Of a stretch of DNA of 10,897 nucleotides, positions 1 through 7,453 are shown piece by piece. The position numbers and the translations under genes are program-made. The stretch covers positions 1 through 10,897 of the forward strand of contig CAZADS010000028.1 of assembly GCA_964483985.1 (NCBI GenBank), in the 5' to 3' direction. Position 1 is the first letter of the stretch; each line of letters begins with the position of its first letter. The notes under the pieces were generated by a model. It was not told the DNA's origin. It saw only the letters and a list, made by a program, of their open reading frames with translations, and did not search any database. This DNA comes from CAZADS01 sp964483985 (GTDB lineage Bacteria > Pseudomonadota > Alphaproteobacteria > Thalassobaculales > Thalassobaculaceae).

Positions 1-114
1 GTGATCTAAATGCTCGACTAGCTCAAAGTCTCTATCGAGAGCATTTGTCGGATTTTCTTCCACCGGATGAAATGGGGCAAGGAATATTCCAAACTTCAAG
101 CGGTCATTGATCAT
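1..114 (-). CDS. LLM-class flavin-dependent monooxygenase, N-terminal fragment (cut by window edge)
   Basis: This is the start of a luciferase-like (bacterial luciferase superfamily) flavin-dependent monooxygenase. Only the first 38 residues lie in the window and the reading frame is open to base 1. After a short leader the peptide reads KFGIFLAPFHPVEENPT, then ALDRDFELVEHLD. This is the first beta strand and first helix typical of limonene-monooxygenase-like LLM proteins, in which an F-x-x-P-x-H-P segment is followed by an NPT and an ELIEHLD helix. A strong ribosome site, GAGGAGG, sits 5 bases before the ATG and fixes the start. It lies 121 bp downstream of the DMT transporter on the same strand, so it could share that transcript or have its own promoter. 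Members use reduced flavin and O2; the substrate cannot be inferred. Family assignment is fairly safe despite the short length. Confidence 0.8.
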   Translation of the reverse strand, partial: MINDRLKFGIFLAPFHPVEENPTNALDRDFELVEHLDH

Positions 115-119
115 TTGAG

Positions 120-126
120 CCTCCTC
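120..126 (-). promoter_or_regulatory. Ribosome binding site of the left-edge LLM gene
   Basis: On the minus strand the sequence reads GAGGAGG, then five bases, then ATG (114-112). It is a near-perfect Shine-Dalgarno match. It selects this ATG over any downstream start and supports the short partial gene as real. Confidence 0.75.
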
Positions 127-235
127 GGTTATGCACAGGCAGTATTTTCTCTAAGATAACGTCTGTGGCTGATTTCGCAAACCCAAGTAGTAATTTCCGG
201 ACGACAACCATGTAGGCGATGTTAATTTAAAGATG

Positions 236-1123
236 TTATTGATGAGAAGATCGAAGAATTAAAAGCAGGGCCGTGATAATTAAAATCAACGAAATTACTT
301 CATGGCCCCCAATTTGTTCGCGAATGACTGCAGCGCTGGCCAGAACCCCAACGATTGGGACCGCAAGCGTGCCAAGGCCAGAAACTGAAGCTGGGAATAC
401 TCTTAATACCCGAAACCAGGCAAAATAAGCTAAAACGTTTGACACCAAGATTATGAAAGCAAAATTAATCCAACTTATGAATGTTACCTGCGACCAATTG
501 ATATCGTCGCCCAGAAGAATCCAGAATGGAATAACAGGTAATGAGCCGAGCAAAAGTTGCCATCCGGCTATTACTGTTGGATCGTTCGTCCATAATCTGC
601 GTTTCATCCAAACGGTCCCGAGTCCAAAAGCGATTGCGCCAACGAGAGTGCAAGCTGCTCCAGTATAGGCATCGTTTAAGTGACCAAAATCTTGACTCAT
701 GAGAATGGCTAGACCGGTCAAACCGGTGCCAAGAGCTATTAATCTGGTTAGGGTAGGTTTTTCATTTAACAGCGGCCAGGCGAACAGCATCGCCCAAAGT
801 GGCATAGTGTAAACGATCACCACTGTTCGGCCTGCACTAAAATAATGAACGCCCAATGTCATGCCGATTTGAAAGATTGTCATGTTGAATATCGACGCAA
901 TTACAAGATCCCGCCAATGCTCTCGAGGAACTCGCAACGTGTTTCTAAATAAACAGGCGAGTGTTAATAGGAATATCCCAGCTAGGCCCATAATTAACAT
1001 TCGACTTGTCCACACGTCTATCGATTCAAGCATTAATTTTGTGGCAGGGTAACTAAAACCCCAACAGAACCAGACGGTTACAAGGAATATGAACCCAGAC
1101 CTAGTTGTTACAGATTCGTTCAT
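236..1123 (-). CDS. DMT-superfamily transporter, EamA type (10 TM)
   Basis: This is an inner-membrane permease of the drug/metabolite transporter superfamily with two EamA repeats in 295 residues, the usual family length. About ten hydrophobic segments can be placed near residues 10-28, 38-58, 73-93, 98-118, 126-143, 155-173, 185-203, 216-237, 247-267 and 273-290. The first repeat carries the typical W-G-x-x-Y/F-P-x-x-K pattern (WGFSYPATK) and ends in a LNEKPT loop followed by helix 5. The second repeat ends in an equivalent REQIGG loop. Its ATG overlaps the stop of the upstream flavin monooxygenase (ATGA at 1123-1120), and no good Shine-Dalgarno is visible, so translation is probably coupled. 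The context suggests it moves a substrate or product of that monooxygenase. EamA proteins include both exporters and importers, so direction is unknown. Confidence 0.9.
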   Translation of the reverse strand: MNESVTTRSGFIFLVTVWFCWGFSYPATKLMLESIDVWTSRMLIMGLAGIFLLTLACLFRNTLRVPREHWRDLVIASIFNMTIFQIGMTLGVHYFSAGRTVVIVYTMPLWAMLFAWPLLNEKPTLTRLIALGTGLTGLAILMSQDFGHLNDAYTGAACTLVGAIAFGLGTVWMKRRLWTNDPTVIAGWQLLLGSLPVIPFWILLGDDINWSQVTFISWINFAFIILVSNVLAYFAWFRVLRVFPASVSGLGTLAVPIVGVLASAAVIREQIGGHEVISLILIITALLLILRSSHQ

Positions 1124-2238
1124 TTTGATTCTGGTTTAAATGGATAGCGAAGACCAGCTTGCTCCATCAGGGGAAGGACACTCTTTATCCATTGTTTAGC
1201 TTCGGTTAGGTAATCCACCCAAGATAAAAGAATACCGTCAACCCCCATTTGCGACAAGCGCTCAATACTAGAAACGATTTGTTCTGGTGTACCAATTAAT
1301 GGGTAACCACCATGACCAGCTTTGAAATGAAATTTAAACGCTTCCATCACATCTGGTTCCAGTGTACCGGATTGCACTCCAAATATATCCAGCATATTGT
1401 TCACGGCTATATCATCACCTTTGTCAATAACATAGTGTCGAAGATAATCCAGTGCTTCTTTTTCTGTATCCCTGCATACAACATACCCGTGAATCCAGCA
1501 TTGTGACGATCTGCCTAAATCGGTAGCCATGGTTTTTAATTTGTTGATTTGTCTTGTATCGCTACCCTCGTTTTTTTGACGGAGCATCACAAAGTTCATA
1601 TCTGCATGGTTAGCTGAGAATGTTTGACCAGCGTCAGATGATCCGGCATTCATAATTGGCGGTAGAGGTTTCTGAATAGGTTTTGGCTCGCTCCATAAGC
1701 CTTTTCCTTGAAAAAATTTCCCATCAAAATCAAAGGTTTTTTCTTCCGTCCATAATCGTTTTACAAGATTAATCCACTCAGCCGCATATTCGTATCGGCT
1801 GTTATGTTCACGCCACTCTGCGTTGAACATTTCGAACTCGTTTTTAAACCACCCAGCTACTAAATTAATAGCAAAGCGTCCCCCCGAAATGTGATCGGCT
1901 GTTGCTCCCATTTTAGCTGCGGCGACAGGATGAATAAGCGGCATGTGTATCGTAGCGAATACGTTACAGTAATTAGTTATAGCTCCGATTCCTGAAGCCC
2001 AAGTGAAGCTTTCGAACGTCCGATTATTGAAGTTTGTTTCCCCGCCATATCCTTTCCACCGACCGACAGGAAGAAGTACCTCCATTCCCGCATTATCCAC
2101 TAATTTAGCTAATTCCGCATTATCCTTCCATGTCATAGGCCAGGCTTGTTTTACTGTAGTGACAGTAGAACCGTGGGAGCAGTTAAAAGCCATCACGCCC
2201 AATTTCATGCGATTTTTATTGTATAAAGGGCTATTCAT
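1120..2238 (-). CDS. RutA-like flavin-dependent monooxygenase (LLM class)
   Basis: This is a group C flavin monooxygenase of the luciferase-like family, 372 residues and full length. Seen in the sequence are MKLGVMAFN at residue 11, GRWKGYGG (59-66), ESFTWASGIGAIT (76-88), SGGRF (118-122) followed by the N-L-V-x-G-W stretch (125-130), and AGSSDAG in the second half. These match the pattern of pyrimidine monooxygenase RutA and its relatives SfnG (dimethylsulfone monooxygenase) and DszA (dibenzothiophene sulfone monooxygenase). RutA and DszA are proposed to act through a flavin-N5-oxide and cleave C-N or C-S bonds. The enzyme would need FMN and a separate flavin reductase, and none is obvious here. 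The start is uncertain: the first ATG is used, but ATG at residue 11 is where most relatives begin, and neither has a clear ribosome site. It is followed by a DMT transporter with a 4-base overlap. Family is certain; substrate is not. Confidence 0.9.
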   Translation of the reverse strand: MNSPLYNKNRMKLGVMAFNCSHGSTVTTVKQAWPMTWKDNAELAKLVDNAGMEVLLPVGRWKGYGGETNFNNRTFESFTWASGIGAITNYCNVFATIHMPLIHPVAAAKMGATADHISGGRFAINLVAGWFKNEFEMFNAEWREHNSRYEYAAEWINLVKRLWTEEKTFDFDGKFFQGKGLWSEPKPIQKPLPPIMNAGSSDAGQTFSANHADMNFVMLRQKNEGSDTRQINKLKTMATDLGRSSQCWIHGYVVCRDTEKEALDYLRHYVIDKGDDIAVNNMLDIFGVQSGTLEPDVMEAFKFHFKAGHGGYPLIGTPEQIVSSIERLSQMGVDGILLSWVDYLTEAKQWIKSVLPLMEQAGLRYPFKPESK

Positions 2239-2249
2239 ATTAAGAACTT

Positions 2250-2295
2250 AACCGTTCGGTTCTGTTGATCCAACTATCTTGAACCGTTAAAGGTT
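2250..2295. promoter_or_regulatory. Cluster of small inverted repeats between divergent genes (candidate operator)
   Basis: The 115-bp gap between the divergent monooxygenase and aldo/keto reductase genes holds three consecutive inverted repeats. They are AACCG-TT-CGGTT (2250-2261), GTTG-ATC-CAAC (2264-2274) and AACC-GTTAAA-GGTT (2282-2295). The heptamer AACCGTT occurs at 2250 and again at 2282, exactly 32 bp apart, or about three helical turns. This arrangement would suit a dimeric regulator controlling both directions. The arms are short and chance is not excluded. No convincing sigma-70 promoter could be assigned. Confidence 0.35.
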
Positions 2296-2353
2296 TGGAT
2301 TGTAGTGATTATCGTCTCCATGTTCATCAGGGTTTGAAAACGGGAATATAAAT

Positions 2354-3223
2354 ATGGCAATTGAAAAAAGGGAATTTGGTAGGACTGGGCATTTGAGTTC
2401 GTCTGTAATTTTTGGAGCTGCAGCTTTGGGGAATGTCGATGAGTATAGTGCTGACCGAACTCTAGATCTTCTTTTTGAATATGGGATAAACCATTTGGAT
2501 ACGGCACCAGGCTACGGTGATTCCGAGCTCCATTTAGGTCGATGGATGGATAAGCATCGAGATAAATTTTTCTTAGCAACTAAAATACGAGCTAGAGGAT
2601 ATAAAGAGGCTCGGCACAGTATAAAACTGTCGCTAGATCGACTGCGGACAAATAAAATTGACCTACTCCAGCTGCACGCGTTGATCCATCCTGATGAATG
2701 GGATCAAACAATGGGAGAAAAAGGAGCGTTGCAAGCTGTGATTGAAGCGAGAGATAAAGGCTTAGTGGATTTCATCGGAGTTACCGGTCACGGTTGGAAC
2801 GTGGCTGCAATGCATCGGCGGTCTTTGTGTCGTTTTGATTTTGATTCGATATTATTGCCCTATAATTGGGTTACTGCTAATCACGCCACGTATTCCGGAG
2901 AGTTTGAAAAATTGCGAGGAATTTGTCGGACGCGCAATATCGCGATCCAGACTATTAAGAGTATAGCCCGGGGTCCTTGGGCCGCGGGCGTGTCTAGACG
3001 GAGATCTACATGGTACGAACCATTGGAGGCGGAAGATGATATTCGATTAGCTGTTAATTACGTATTAGCCCGACCAGATTTGTTTTTAAACTCAGCAGGA
3101 GACCTCGGACTTTTACCTTCTATATTGCGTGCAGCAGCAGCGAATGACATTAAATTGCCAAATGATGGAGAGATGGCTAAACATAGCAAGCGGACCGGTT
3201 TGACGTCTATTTTCGGGATATAA
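2354..3223 (+). CDS. Aldo/keto reductase family oxidoreductase
   Basis: This is a cytoplasmic NAD(P)H-dependent carbonyl reductase or dehydrogenase of the aldo/keto reductase superfamily, folding as a (beta/alpha)8 barrel. The full catalytic tetrad is visible: D49 and Y54 in HLDTAPGYG, K77 in LATK, and H108 in DLLQLH. The N-terminus FGRTGHLSSSVIFGAAALG is the standard beginning, and GALQAVIEARDKGLVDFIGVTGH is the typical barrel strand 5 region. At 289 residues it is slightly shorter than the usual 310-340, mainly in the C-terminal cofactor loop, so cofactor preference cannot be read. It is followed after 3 bp by the DUF2000 gene, so the two are almost certainly cotranscribed. It diverges from the RutA-like gene across a 115-bp gap, suggesting shared control. 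It may reduce an aldehyde or ketone released by ring cleavage, which is an inference. Confidence 0.9.
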   Translation: MAIEKREFGRTGHLSSSVIFGAAALGNVDEYSADRTLDLLFEYGINHLDTAPGYGDSELHLGRWMDKHRDKFFLATKIRARGYKEARHSIKLSLDRLRTNKIDLLQLHALIHPDEWDQTMGEKGALQAVIEARDKGLVDFIGVTGHGWNVAAMHRRSLCRFDFDSILLPYNWVTANHATYSGEFEKLRGICRTRNIAIQTIKSIARGPWAAGVSRRRSTWYEPLEAEDDIRLAVNYVLARPDLFLNSAGDLGLLPSILRAAAANDIKLPNDGEMAKHSKRTGLTSIFGI

Positions 3224-3226
3224 ACT

Positions 3227-3637
3227 ATGCAATTCGATACAAAAATAGCAATCGTAGTTCGTGAAGACTTGGCAACATGGCAAAAGCTGAATGTCACTTC
3301 TTTTCTAACCTCGGGAGTGATAGGGGGAAAGCGGGAACTCCTTGGGGAAGATTACGTAGATGCTGCAGGAAATCATTATTCGCCTCTCCTGATTCAGCCT
3401 GTTATCGTTTTGTCCTGTAACGGTGAACGACTCAAAACGATATATCGCCGCGGAATGGATAGAGGGGCTAAATTTTCGATATATATCGAGGAAATGTTCA
3501 GCACCGGACACGACGTTGCAAATAGAGAGACTGTGATAGTTTGTCAGCCTGAAAAACTGAACATAGTTGGTCTTGCTCTACGGGAGGATCGCAAAACTGT
3601 GGACAAAATAACTAAAGGCGCACGGATGCACGATTGA
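3227..3637 (+). CDS. DUF2000 family protein
   Basis: This small cytoplasmic protein of 136 residues matches the DUF2000 family from memory of its consensus: an opening D-T-K-I-A-I-V-V-R-x-D-L-A-T-W-Q-K-L-N-V-T, a central P-x-L-x-Q-P-V-I-V-L strand, then YIEEMFSTGHDVANR (residues near 85-100) and a closing NIVGLALREDRKTVDKI-K-G segment. The whole consensus length is present, so the gene is complete. The family has no established biochemical function that I know of. Structural members are alpha/beta folds resembling peptidyl-tRNA hydrolase II, and whether they hydrolyse anything is unclear. It begins 3 bp after the aldo/keto reductase stop, with a modest GGGAT ribosome site inside that gene's end, so the two form a bicistronic unit. 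It ends 49 bp from the convergent transporter gene. Confidence 0.85.
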   Translation: MQFDTKIAIVVREDLATWQKLNVTSFLTSGVIGGKRELLGEDYVDAAGNHYSPLLIQPVIVLSCNGERLKTIYRRGMDRGAKFSIYIEEMFSTGHDVANRETVIVCQPEKLNIVGLALREDRKTVDKITKGARMHD

Positions 3638-3686
3638 TTGTAGGAAATTTTGTATAATACGGTCTATATAATTTACTTTGTAGGTA

Positions 3687-4661
3687 TCAAGCTTCCTTTG
3701 TTAAATCTTGAGGAGGTCGGTTGGTTTTGCTATTTAAATTCTCGCGATAAAGAATGTACAGCCCAGACCCCATAATTAAGCCTATTCCAATAATTGCCGT
3801 TTTATCTGGAAAATGGCCCCAGAGTAAAAATCCAGCTAAAACTGACAGTGGCATCGCTATATATTCAAAAGGGGCGATAACATTCGCCTCGCCTAATCGA
3901 TATGACTGACTAAGTAAGTAACTTCCGATGCCACTCGTCACACCGCACCAAAGAAATAGCCAATGGTCATTTGTCTCCGGCATTTTCCATGCTCTTAGGA
4001 GGAAATCTAGGCTAGAATTTCCAGTGTCAGAAAATCTACCATCTCCCACACCTAACCCTATCGCCAAGCTGATAATAATAAATGTTAATTGGATATGAAA
4101 TGCCATGGTTGATGCTCGGTCGGTAGCACCCAGCATTCGAGTTAACATTTGCATAGACGCATAACTGAAAGCCGCTATCACGGGAAGCAAAGAGACCCAG
4201 TTCAAAATACCTTCTCCGGGTCTCAGCATGACGAAAACCCCTAATAATCCGACGAATATGGCTAGCCAACGTCTCGCGCCGACCTTTTCACCTAGAACAG
4301 GGATAGAAAGTATTGTTATAAACAATGGCGCGACAAAAAATATCGCTATTGCTTCAGCTAACGGCATGGCAGCCACAGCCATGAAAAGAGTCATATTTGC
4401 ACATACCATCAGTATCCCTCGCACAATATGCAAGCCGAGGTTATTGGTTCTTAGGAGGTGGAACCCACCTTCAAATTTAATTATAAAAAAAGTAATCATA
4501 AGAGCTAAAATAGCTCTTATTAGCATGATTTGGTGTAAAGCGTAGTCGGGGCTTAACCATTTAACCGCACAATCTTGCATGGTAATGATAACCATGCCGA
4601 AGATAATGCAATAGATGCCGTTTATATTATTTGGGGGGAATGTTTTCAAACTTTTAGTCAC
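3687..4661 (-). CDS. DMT-superfamily transporter, EamA type (second copy)
   Basis: This is a second 10-TM drug/metabolite transporter, 324 residues, with two EamA repeats. The first repeat includes the characteristic helix AEAIAIFFVAPLFITILS and the loop VLGEKVGARRW, followed by a helix ending in MLRPG. The second has RLGEANVIAPFEYIAMP and a matching GHFPDKTAIIG loop. This pattern resembles the RhaT/YdcZ-like and SAM-importer-like members common in alphaproteobacteria. The start is GTG at 4661, with AAGAGAG four bases upstream on the minus strand; no better ATG precedes the first membrane segment. A charged cytoplasmic tail follows the last helix. It differs clearly from the transporter at 236-1123 in sequence, so it is not a recent duplicate. 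It is divergent from the hydantoinase block across 245 bp, where possible operator repeats lie. Substrate and direction are unknown. Confidence 0.9.
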   Translation of the reverse strand: MTKSLKTFPPNNINGIYCIIFGMVIITMQDCAVKWLSPDYALHQIMLIRAILALMITFFIIKFEGGFHLLRTNNLGLHIVRGILMVCANMTLFMAVAAMPLAEAIAIFFVAPLFITILSIPVLGEKVGARRWLAIFVGLLGVFVMLRPGEGILNWVSLLPVIAAFSYASMQMLTRMLGATDRASTMAFHIQLTFIIISLAIGLGVGDGRFSDTGNSSLDFLLRAWKMPETNDHWLFLWCGVTSGIGSYLLSQSYRLGEANVIAPFEYIAMPLSVLAGFLLWGHFPDKTAIIGIGLIMGSGLYILYRENLNSKTNRPPQDLTKEA

Positions 4662-4722
4662 GGCACTCTCTTAAGTCTGTTTACGAGTTTAAAGGCATTA
4701 AAAGCGGCAGCGTTACGCGTTT

Positions 4723-4763
4723 TGAAAGTCTAGACTTTTTTCTATTACTCGCAATGAAAGTCT
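4723..4763. promoter_or_regulatory. 14-bp palindrome plus direct repeat in divergent intergenic region (candidate operator)
   Basis: A perfect 14-bp palindrome, AAAGTCTAGACTTT, lies at 4725-4738. The nonamer TGAAAGTCT covering its left arm (4723-4731) recurs at 4755-4763, 32 bp away, close to three turns of the helix. The gap separates the GTG of the minus-strand transporter from the plus-strand decarboxylase-like gene. A full site plus a phased half site is a common layout for regulators of divergent units. The T-run after the palindrome could suggest a terminator, but the stem is AT-rich with almost no loop. I found no confident -35/-10 pair in the rest of the gap. Confidence 0.45.
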
Positions 4764-4906
4764 TCGATTCTTGTATTTTCTTACGGGCTTCTAGAGATCT
4801 GATATTTTAATGAGGTTTACAAAAATTCGTCGGGGTTTAGTCGACCATGAGAATTCCGCCAGTCAGAATAGAGCAAGTGTAATTAAATTTTTATAGGAGA
4901 GGTTAA

Positions 4907-5302
4907 ATGTCATCCGTTCGTGAAGAAGGACGTAAAATTTTAGGGGAAGTACTTGGTTCGGATTATCTTGACCGCCGAGATCAATCTACCAATGCGTTCA
5001 ATGCGCCGTTGCGACATTTTTCGGAAATGGCTGCTTTCGGCATGATATGGAGTCGTCCGGGCCTGGAACGTAAATTTCGAAGTATGCTATGTTTGGCGAT
5101 GTTAACGGCTTTGAACCGGCCTCACGAACTGGAAATTCATATAACAAGTGCTATTAATAACGGATGCAGTATTGAGGAAATCAAAGAAACCTTACTTCAC
5201 ACAGTGCCTTATTGCGGTATTCCAGCGACATTAGACGCGATTAAAGTAGCAGAAAGAGTATTGACCGAAAAAGGCTTGCTTCCTATGGAAGATGATAATT
5301 AG
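4907..5302 (+). CDS. Carboxymuconolactone decarboxylase (PcaC-like) family protein
   Basis: This 131-residue all-helical protein belongs to the carboxymuconolactone decarboxylase/AhpD superfamily. The C-terminal half carries the PcaC-type signature: ALNRPHELEIHITSAINNG (residues 68-86), then EEIKETLLH, then the Y-C-G-I-P-A segment (102-107) and a closing AIKVAERVL helix. The AhpD-type CxxC peroxidase motif is absent; C62, C87 and C103 are isolated. This favours the decarboxylase/lactonase-like branch over the peroxidase branch. Genuine PcaC acts on 4-carboxymuconolactone in protocatechuate breakdown, but no other protocatechuate gene is present, so that exact role is unlikely. The start is fixed by AGGAGAGG (4895-4902), four bases before ATG. 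It leads the block and lies 62 bp upstream of HyuA. The family often sits beside HyuA/HyuB and LLM genes in poorly characterised catabolic clusters. Confidence 0.88.
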   Translation: MSSVREEGRKILGEVLGSDYLDRRDQSTNAFNAPLRHFSEMAAFGMIWSRPGLERKFRSMLCLAMLTALNRPHELEIHITSAINNGCSIEEIKETLLHTVPYCGIPATLDAIKVAERVLTEKGLLPMEDDN

Positions 5303-5364
5303 AAACGTGTCAGATTATCTCCACGATACGGATTTGTTTTTATTTCCTAACCAAGGAGTTCTAT

Positions 5365-7451
5365 ATGAGTTGGCGGGTAGGGGTTGACATTGGTGGCACA
5401 TTTACTGATGTCGCAGTGGTTGAGGAACTACAAGGCACCATTGGAGTTACGAAAGTATCTTCGACGCCGGATGATTTTGGTAGAGGTGTAATTGAAGCTC
5501 TTCAGCAAGCTATTTTACGGTATGGAATCAAAACAAACGAAGTTAAGTTGTTGGCTCATGCAACGACCGTTGTGACAAATGCTATCTTGGAGAAAAAAGG
5601 AGCCCGTGTTGGCTTGGTTGCAACTCGGGGATTTCGCGATATTTTGGAGATACGCCGTTCGGCAAGGTCGGATCTTTATGATTTATTTCAAGATGCGCCA
5701 TCGGTTTTAGTGAAACGGCGATATCGAAAAGAGATAACAGAACGCGTTGGAGCGGACGGTAATATAATTACTCCGCTAAAAGAAAGCGAAATTGACAACC
5801 TTATTGTCGAATTCAAGGAGGCGAAAGTGGAAGCTGTCGCCGTTTCATTATTATTCTCTTTTTTGAATAATACTCACGAACGCCAGATTGGGGAGCGCCT
5901 TCGGGCAGCTCTGCCCGATATACCAATATTTTTGTCATCGGAAGTATTGCCTGAAATTCGGGAATTCGAGCGCACTAGTACCACTGCTATTTGTGCTTAT
6001 GTAGCTCCAATTCTTACATCCTACCTTGCACGATTGAAGGAGGCTGTTGAGAGTAAAGGGTTGCCGACACCCTATGTTATGGGTTCCGGCGGCGGTGTGT
6101 TTGAAATTGAAGAAAGCCTTCGCATGCCTGCTATGGCGGCGGAATCAGGTCCTGCAGCAGGCGTGATTGCCGCAGCCTTGGCAGGCCGTCAGACAAGTAG
6201 ACCGAATTTGATTTCGTTTGATATGGGGGGAACTACAGCCAAGGCTAGTCTAATTAAAGATGGTATGATTGAAACGACGCCCGAATACGAAGTTGGGGGA
6301 GAGGGCAGTGCGAGCCGTTGGTTGTATGGGACAGGCCACCCAATTAGAGTTCCAGTTATTGATTTAGCTGAGGTTAGTGCGGGTGGTGGAAGTATAGCCT
6401 GGGTGGATCCTGCGGGAGCTCTTCGAGTGGGTCCTAGAAGTGCCGGTGCGGCGCCAGGTCCAGTATGTTACAACCGCGGTGGTACCGAACCAACTGTTAC
6501 GGATGCGAATTTAATTCTTGGTCGGTTAGATTCAAATTCTTTATTAGGTGGTGAACTCCCGATCGACTACGGGAGAGCCGAGGCAGCTATTACAGATAAA
6601 ATAGCCGCTCCATTAAATCTTTCGGTGGACCAAGCTGCTGCTTCCGTTGTCCAAGTGGTAAACGACGCAATGGCAGAAGCTCTTAGGATAGTCTCTGTTG
6701 AGCGTGGTCATGATGCGCGCGAATTTTCCCTTATTTGCTTTGGCGGTGCGGCCCATTGCACGCTGCTGCTTTGGCGGAAGAACTAGAAATAGAAGAAGTT
6801 ATAGTTCCCCTTATCCCAGGAGCTTTTTCGGCCTTGGGATTAGTTGGGTCTAATATACGTCGGGATTATGGCCGAACGTTTTTCTCCATTTTAGATGAAA
6901 CCGACCCAGGAGATATCGAAAAAATATATCAGGGTCTGGAGGCAGAAGCGAAAGAGATGTTATCCAGAACGGGTGTTCCCGAAAACGAATGGTCATTGGA
7001 GCGAACGGCTGATCTTCGCTATATTCGCCAGGCCTATGAATTGAACATAAACGCTCCGAATATTCTGGATAGGGCGGGGATAAAAAATTTAGCGGAAGCG
7101 TATCATGGAAAACATGAATTAACCTATGGTCATGCTAACCGATCTGAACGGGTACAGATAGTCACTCTGAGATTATCGGCTATCGCAAAATTGCCTAGTT
7201 TAACGCTTACTCAGAAAGGCTCTGGTATTACTCAATATGGTGTTGAAAAAGCTCGGCGGACAGTTTGGTTTGAAAAGGCGGGCAAAATCGAAACACCTAT
7301 CTTTGATCGCGATGTGATTGGTGAAAAAACAAAAATTCATGGGCCGGCAATTGTGGAATCTTTAGATTCTACAATCGTAATTCCACCATTTTGGGAACTC
7401 AAGACCGACGAGAACGGTTTTATCCTTCTTACTCATAAGCCGGGAGATTAA
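5365..7451 (+). CDS. hyuA: Hydantoinase/oxoprolinase subunit A (HyuA), interrupted by a one-base frameshift
   Basis: This is the ATPase subunit of the hydantoinase/5-oxoprolinase/acetone-carboxylase family, which activates a cyclic amide or ketone by ATP-dependent phosphorylation and works with HyuB. The N-terminal phosphate loop DIGGTFTD is at residues 8-15, a TTVVTNAILE segment follows, and the second ATPase motif FDMGGTTAK is at 285-293. A PTVTDANLILGRL stretch comes after that. The frame then breaks: codons 1-462 end inside FGGA, reading on to a stop at 6784-6786. The continuation GPLHAAALAEELEIEEV and the rest of the C-terminal domain are in another frame from 6750 to 7451. Joined, the two parts give about 695 residues, the normal family length. 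The downstream part has no credible start of its own (only TTG at 6735). AAGGAG at 5353-5358 fixes the upstream ATG. The hyuB gene starts 2 bp after the stop. Confidence 0.9.
6748..6753 (+). other. Single-base frameshift site within HyuA
   Basis: The family consensus here is G-G-A-G-P-L-H-A, encoded as GCG GGC CCA TTG. The window reads GCGGCCCATTG, which is one G short, so reading shifts after Ala462 and stops 11 codons later. Adding one G restores the motif exactly and joins both halves. No slippery heptamer of the X-XXY-YYZ kind is present, so programmed recoding is unlikely. The options are a sequencing or assembly error in a G/C-rich run, or a real inactivating mutation. Confidence 0.88.
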
Positions 7452-7453
7452 CT

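Noticed and set aside
453..668. Plus-strand open frame opposite the first DMT transporter
   Set aside because: It lies wholly within a well-supported membrane protein gene on the other strand, has no ribosome site and resembles no family.
2274..2579. Minus-strand open frame over the start of the aldo/keto reductase
   Set aside because: It overlaps the reductase with its catalytic motifs and has no recognisable domain or ribosome site.
3638..3686. Bidirectional terminator between the convergent DUF2000 and transporter genes
   Set aside because: The 49-bp gap is AT-rich (it includes GTATAATAC) but I could not find a stable GC stem followed by a T-run.
4725..4748. Rho-independent terminator at the 14-bp palindrome
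   Set aside because: The stem is AT-rich with no proper loop, and it lies upstream of both divergent genes, where a terminator is not expected.
4907..5302. True protocatechuate-pathway PcaC
   Set aside because: Family motifs fit, but no other protocatechuate gene is in the window and the neighbours point to amide-ring chemistry.
6740..6760. Programmed ribosomal frameshift in HyuA
   Set aside because: No slippery heptamer or evident downstream pseudoknot is present, and the family normally encodes this motif in one frame.
6735..7451. The C-terminal part of HyuA as an independent gene starting at TTG 6735
   Set aside because: There is no ribosome site and no ATG, the first residues are out-of-frame translation of the FGGA motif, and the remainder is exactly the missing C-terminal part of HyuA.
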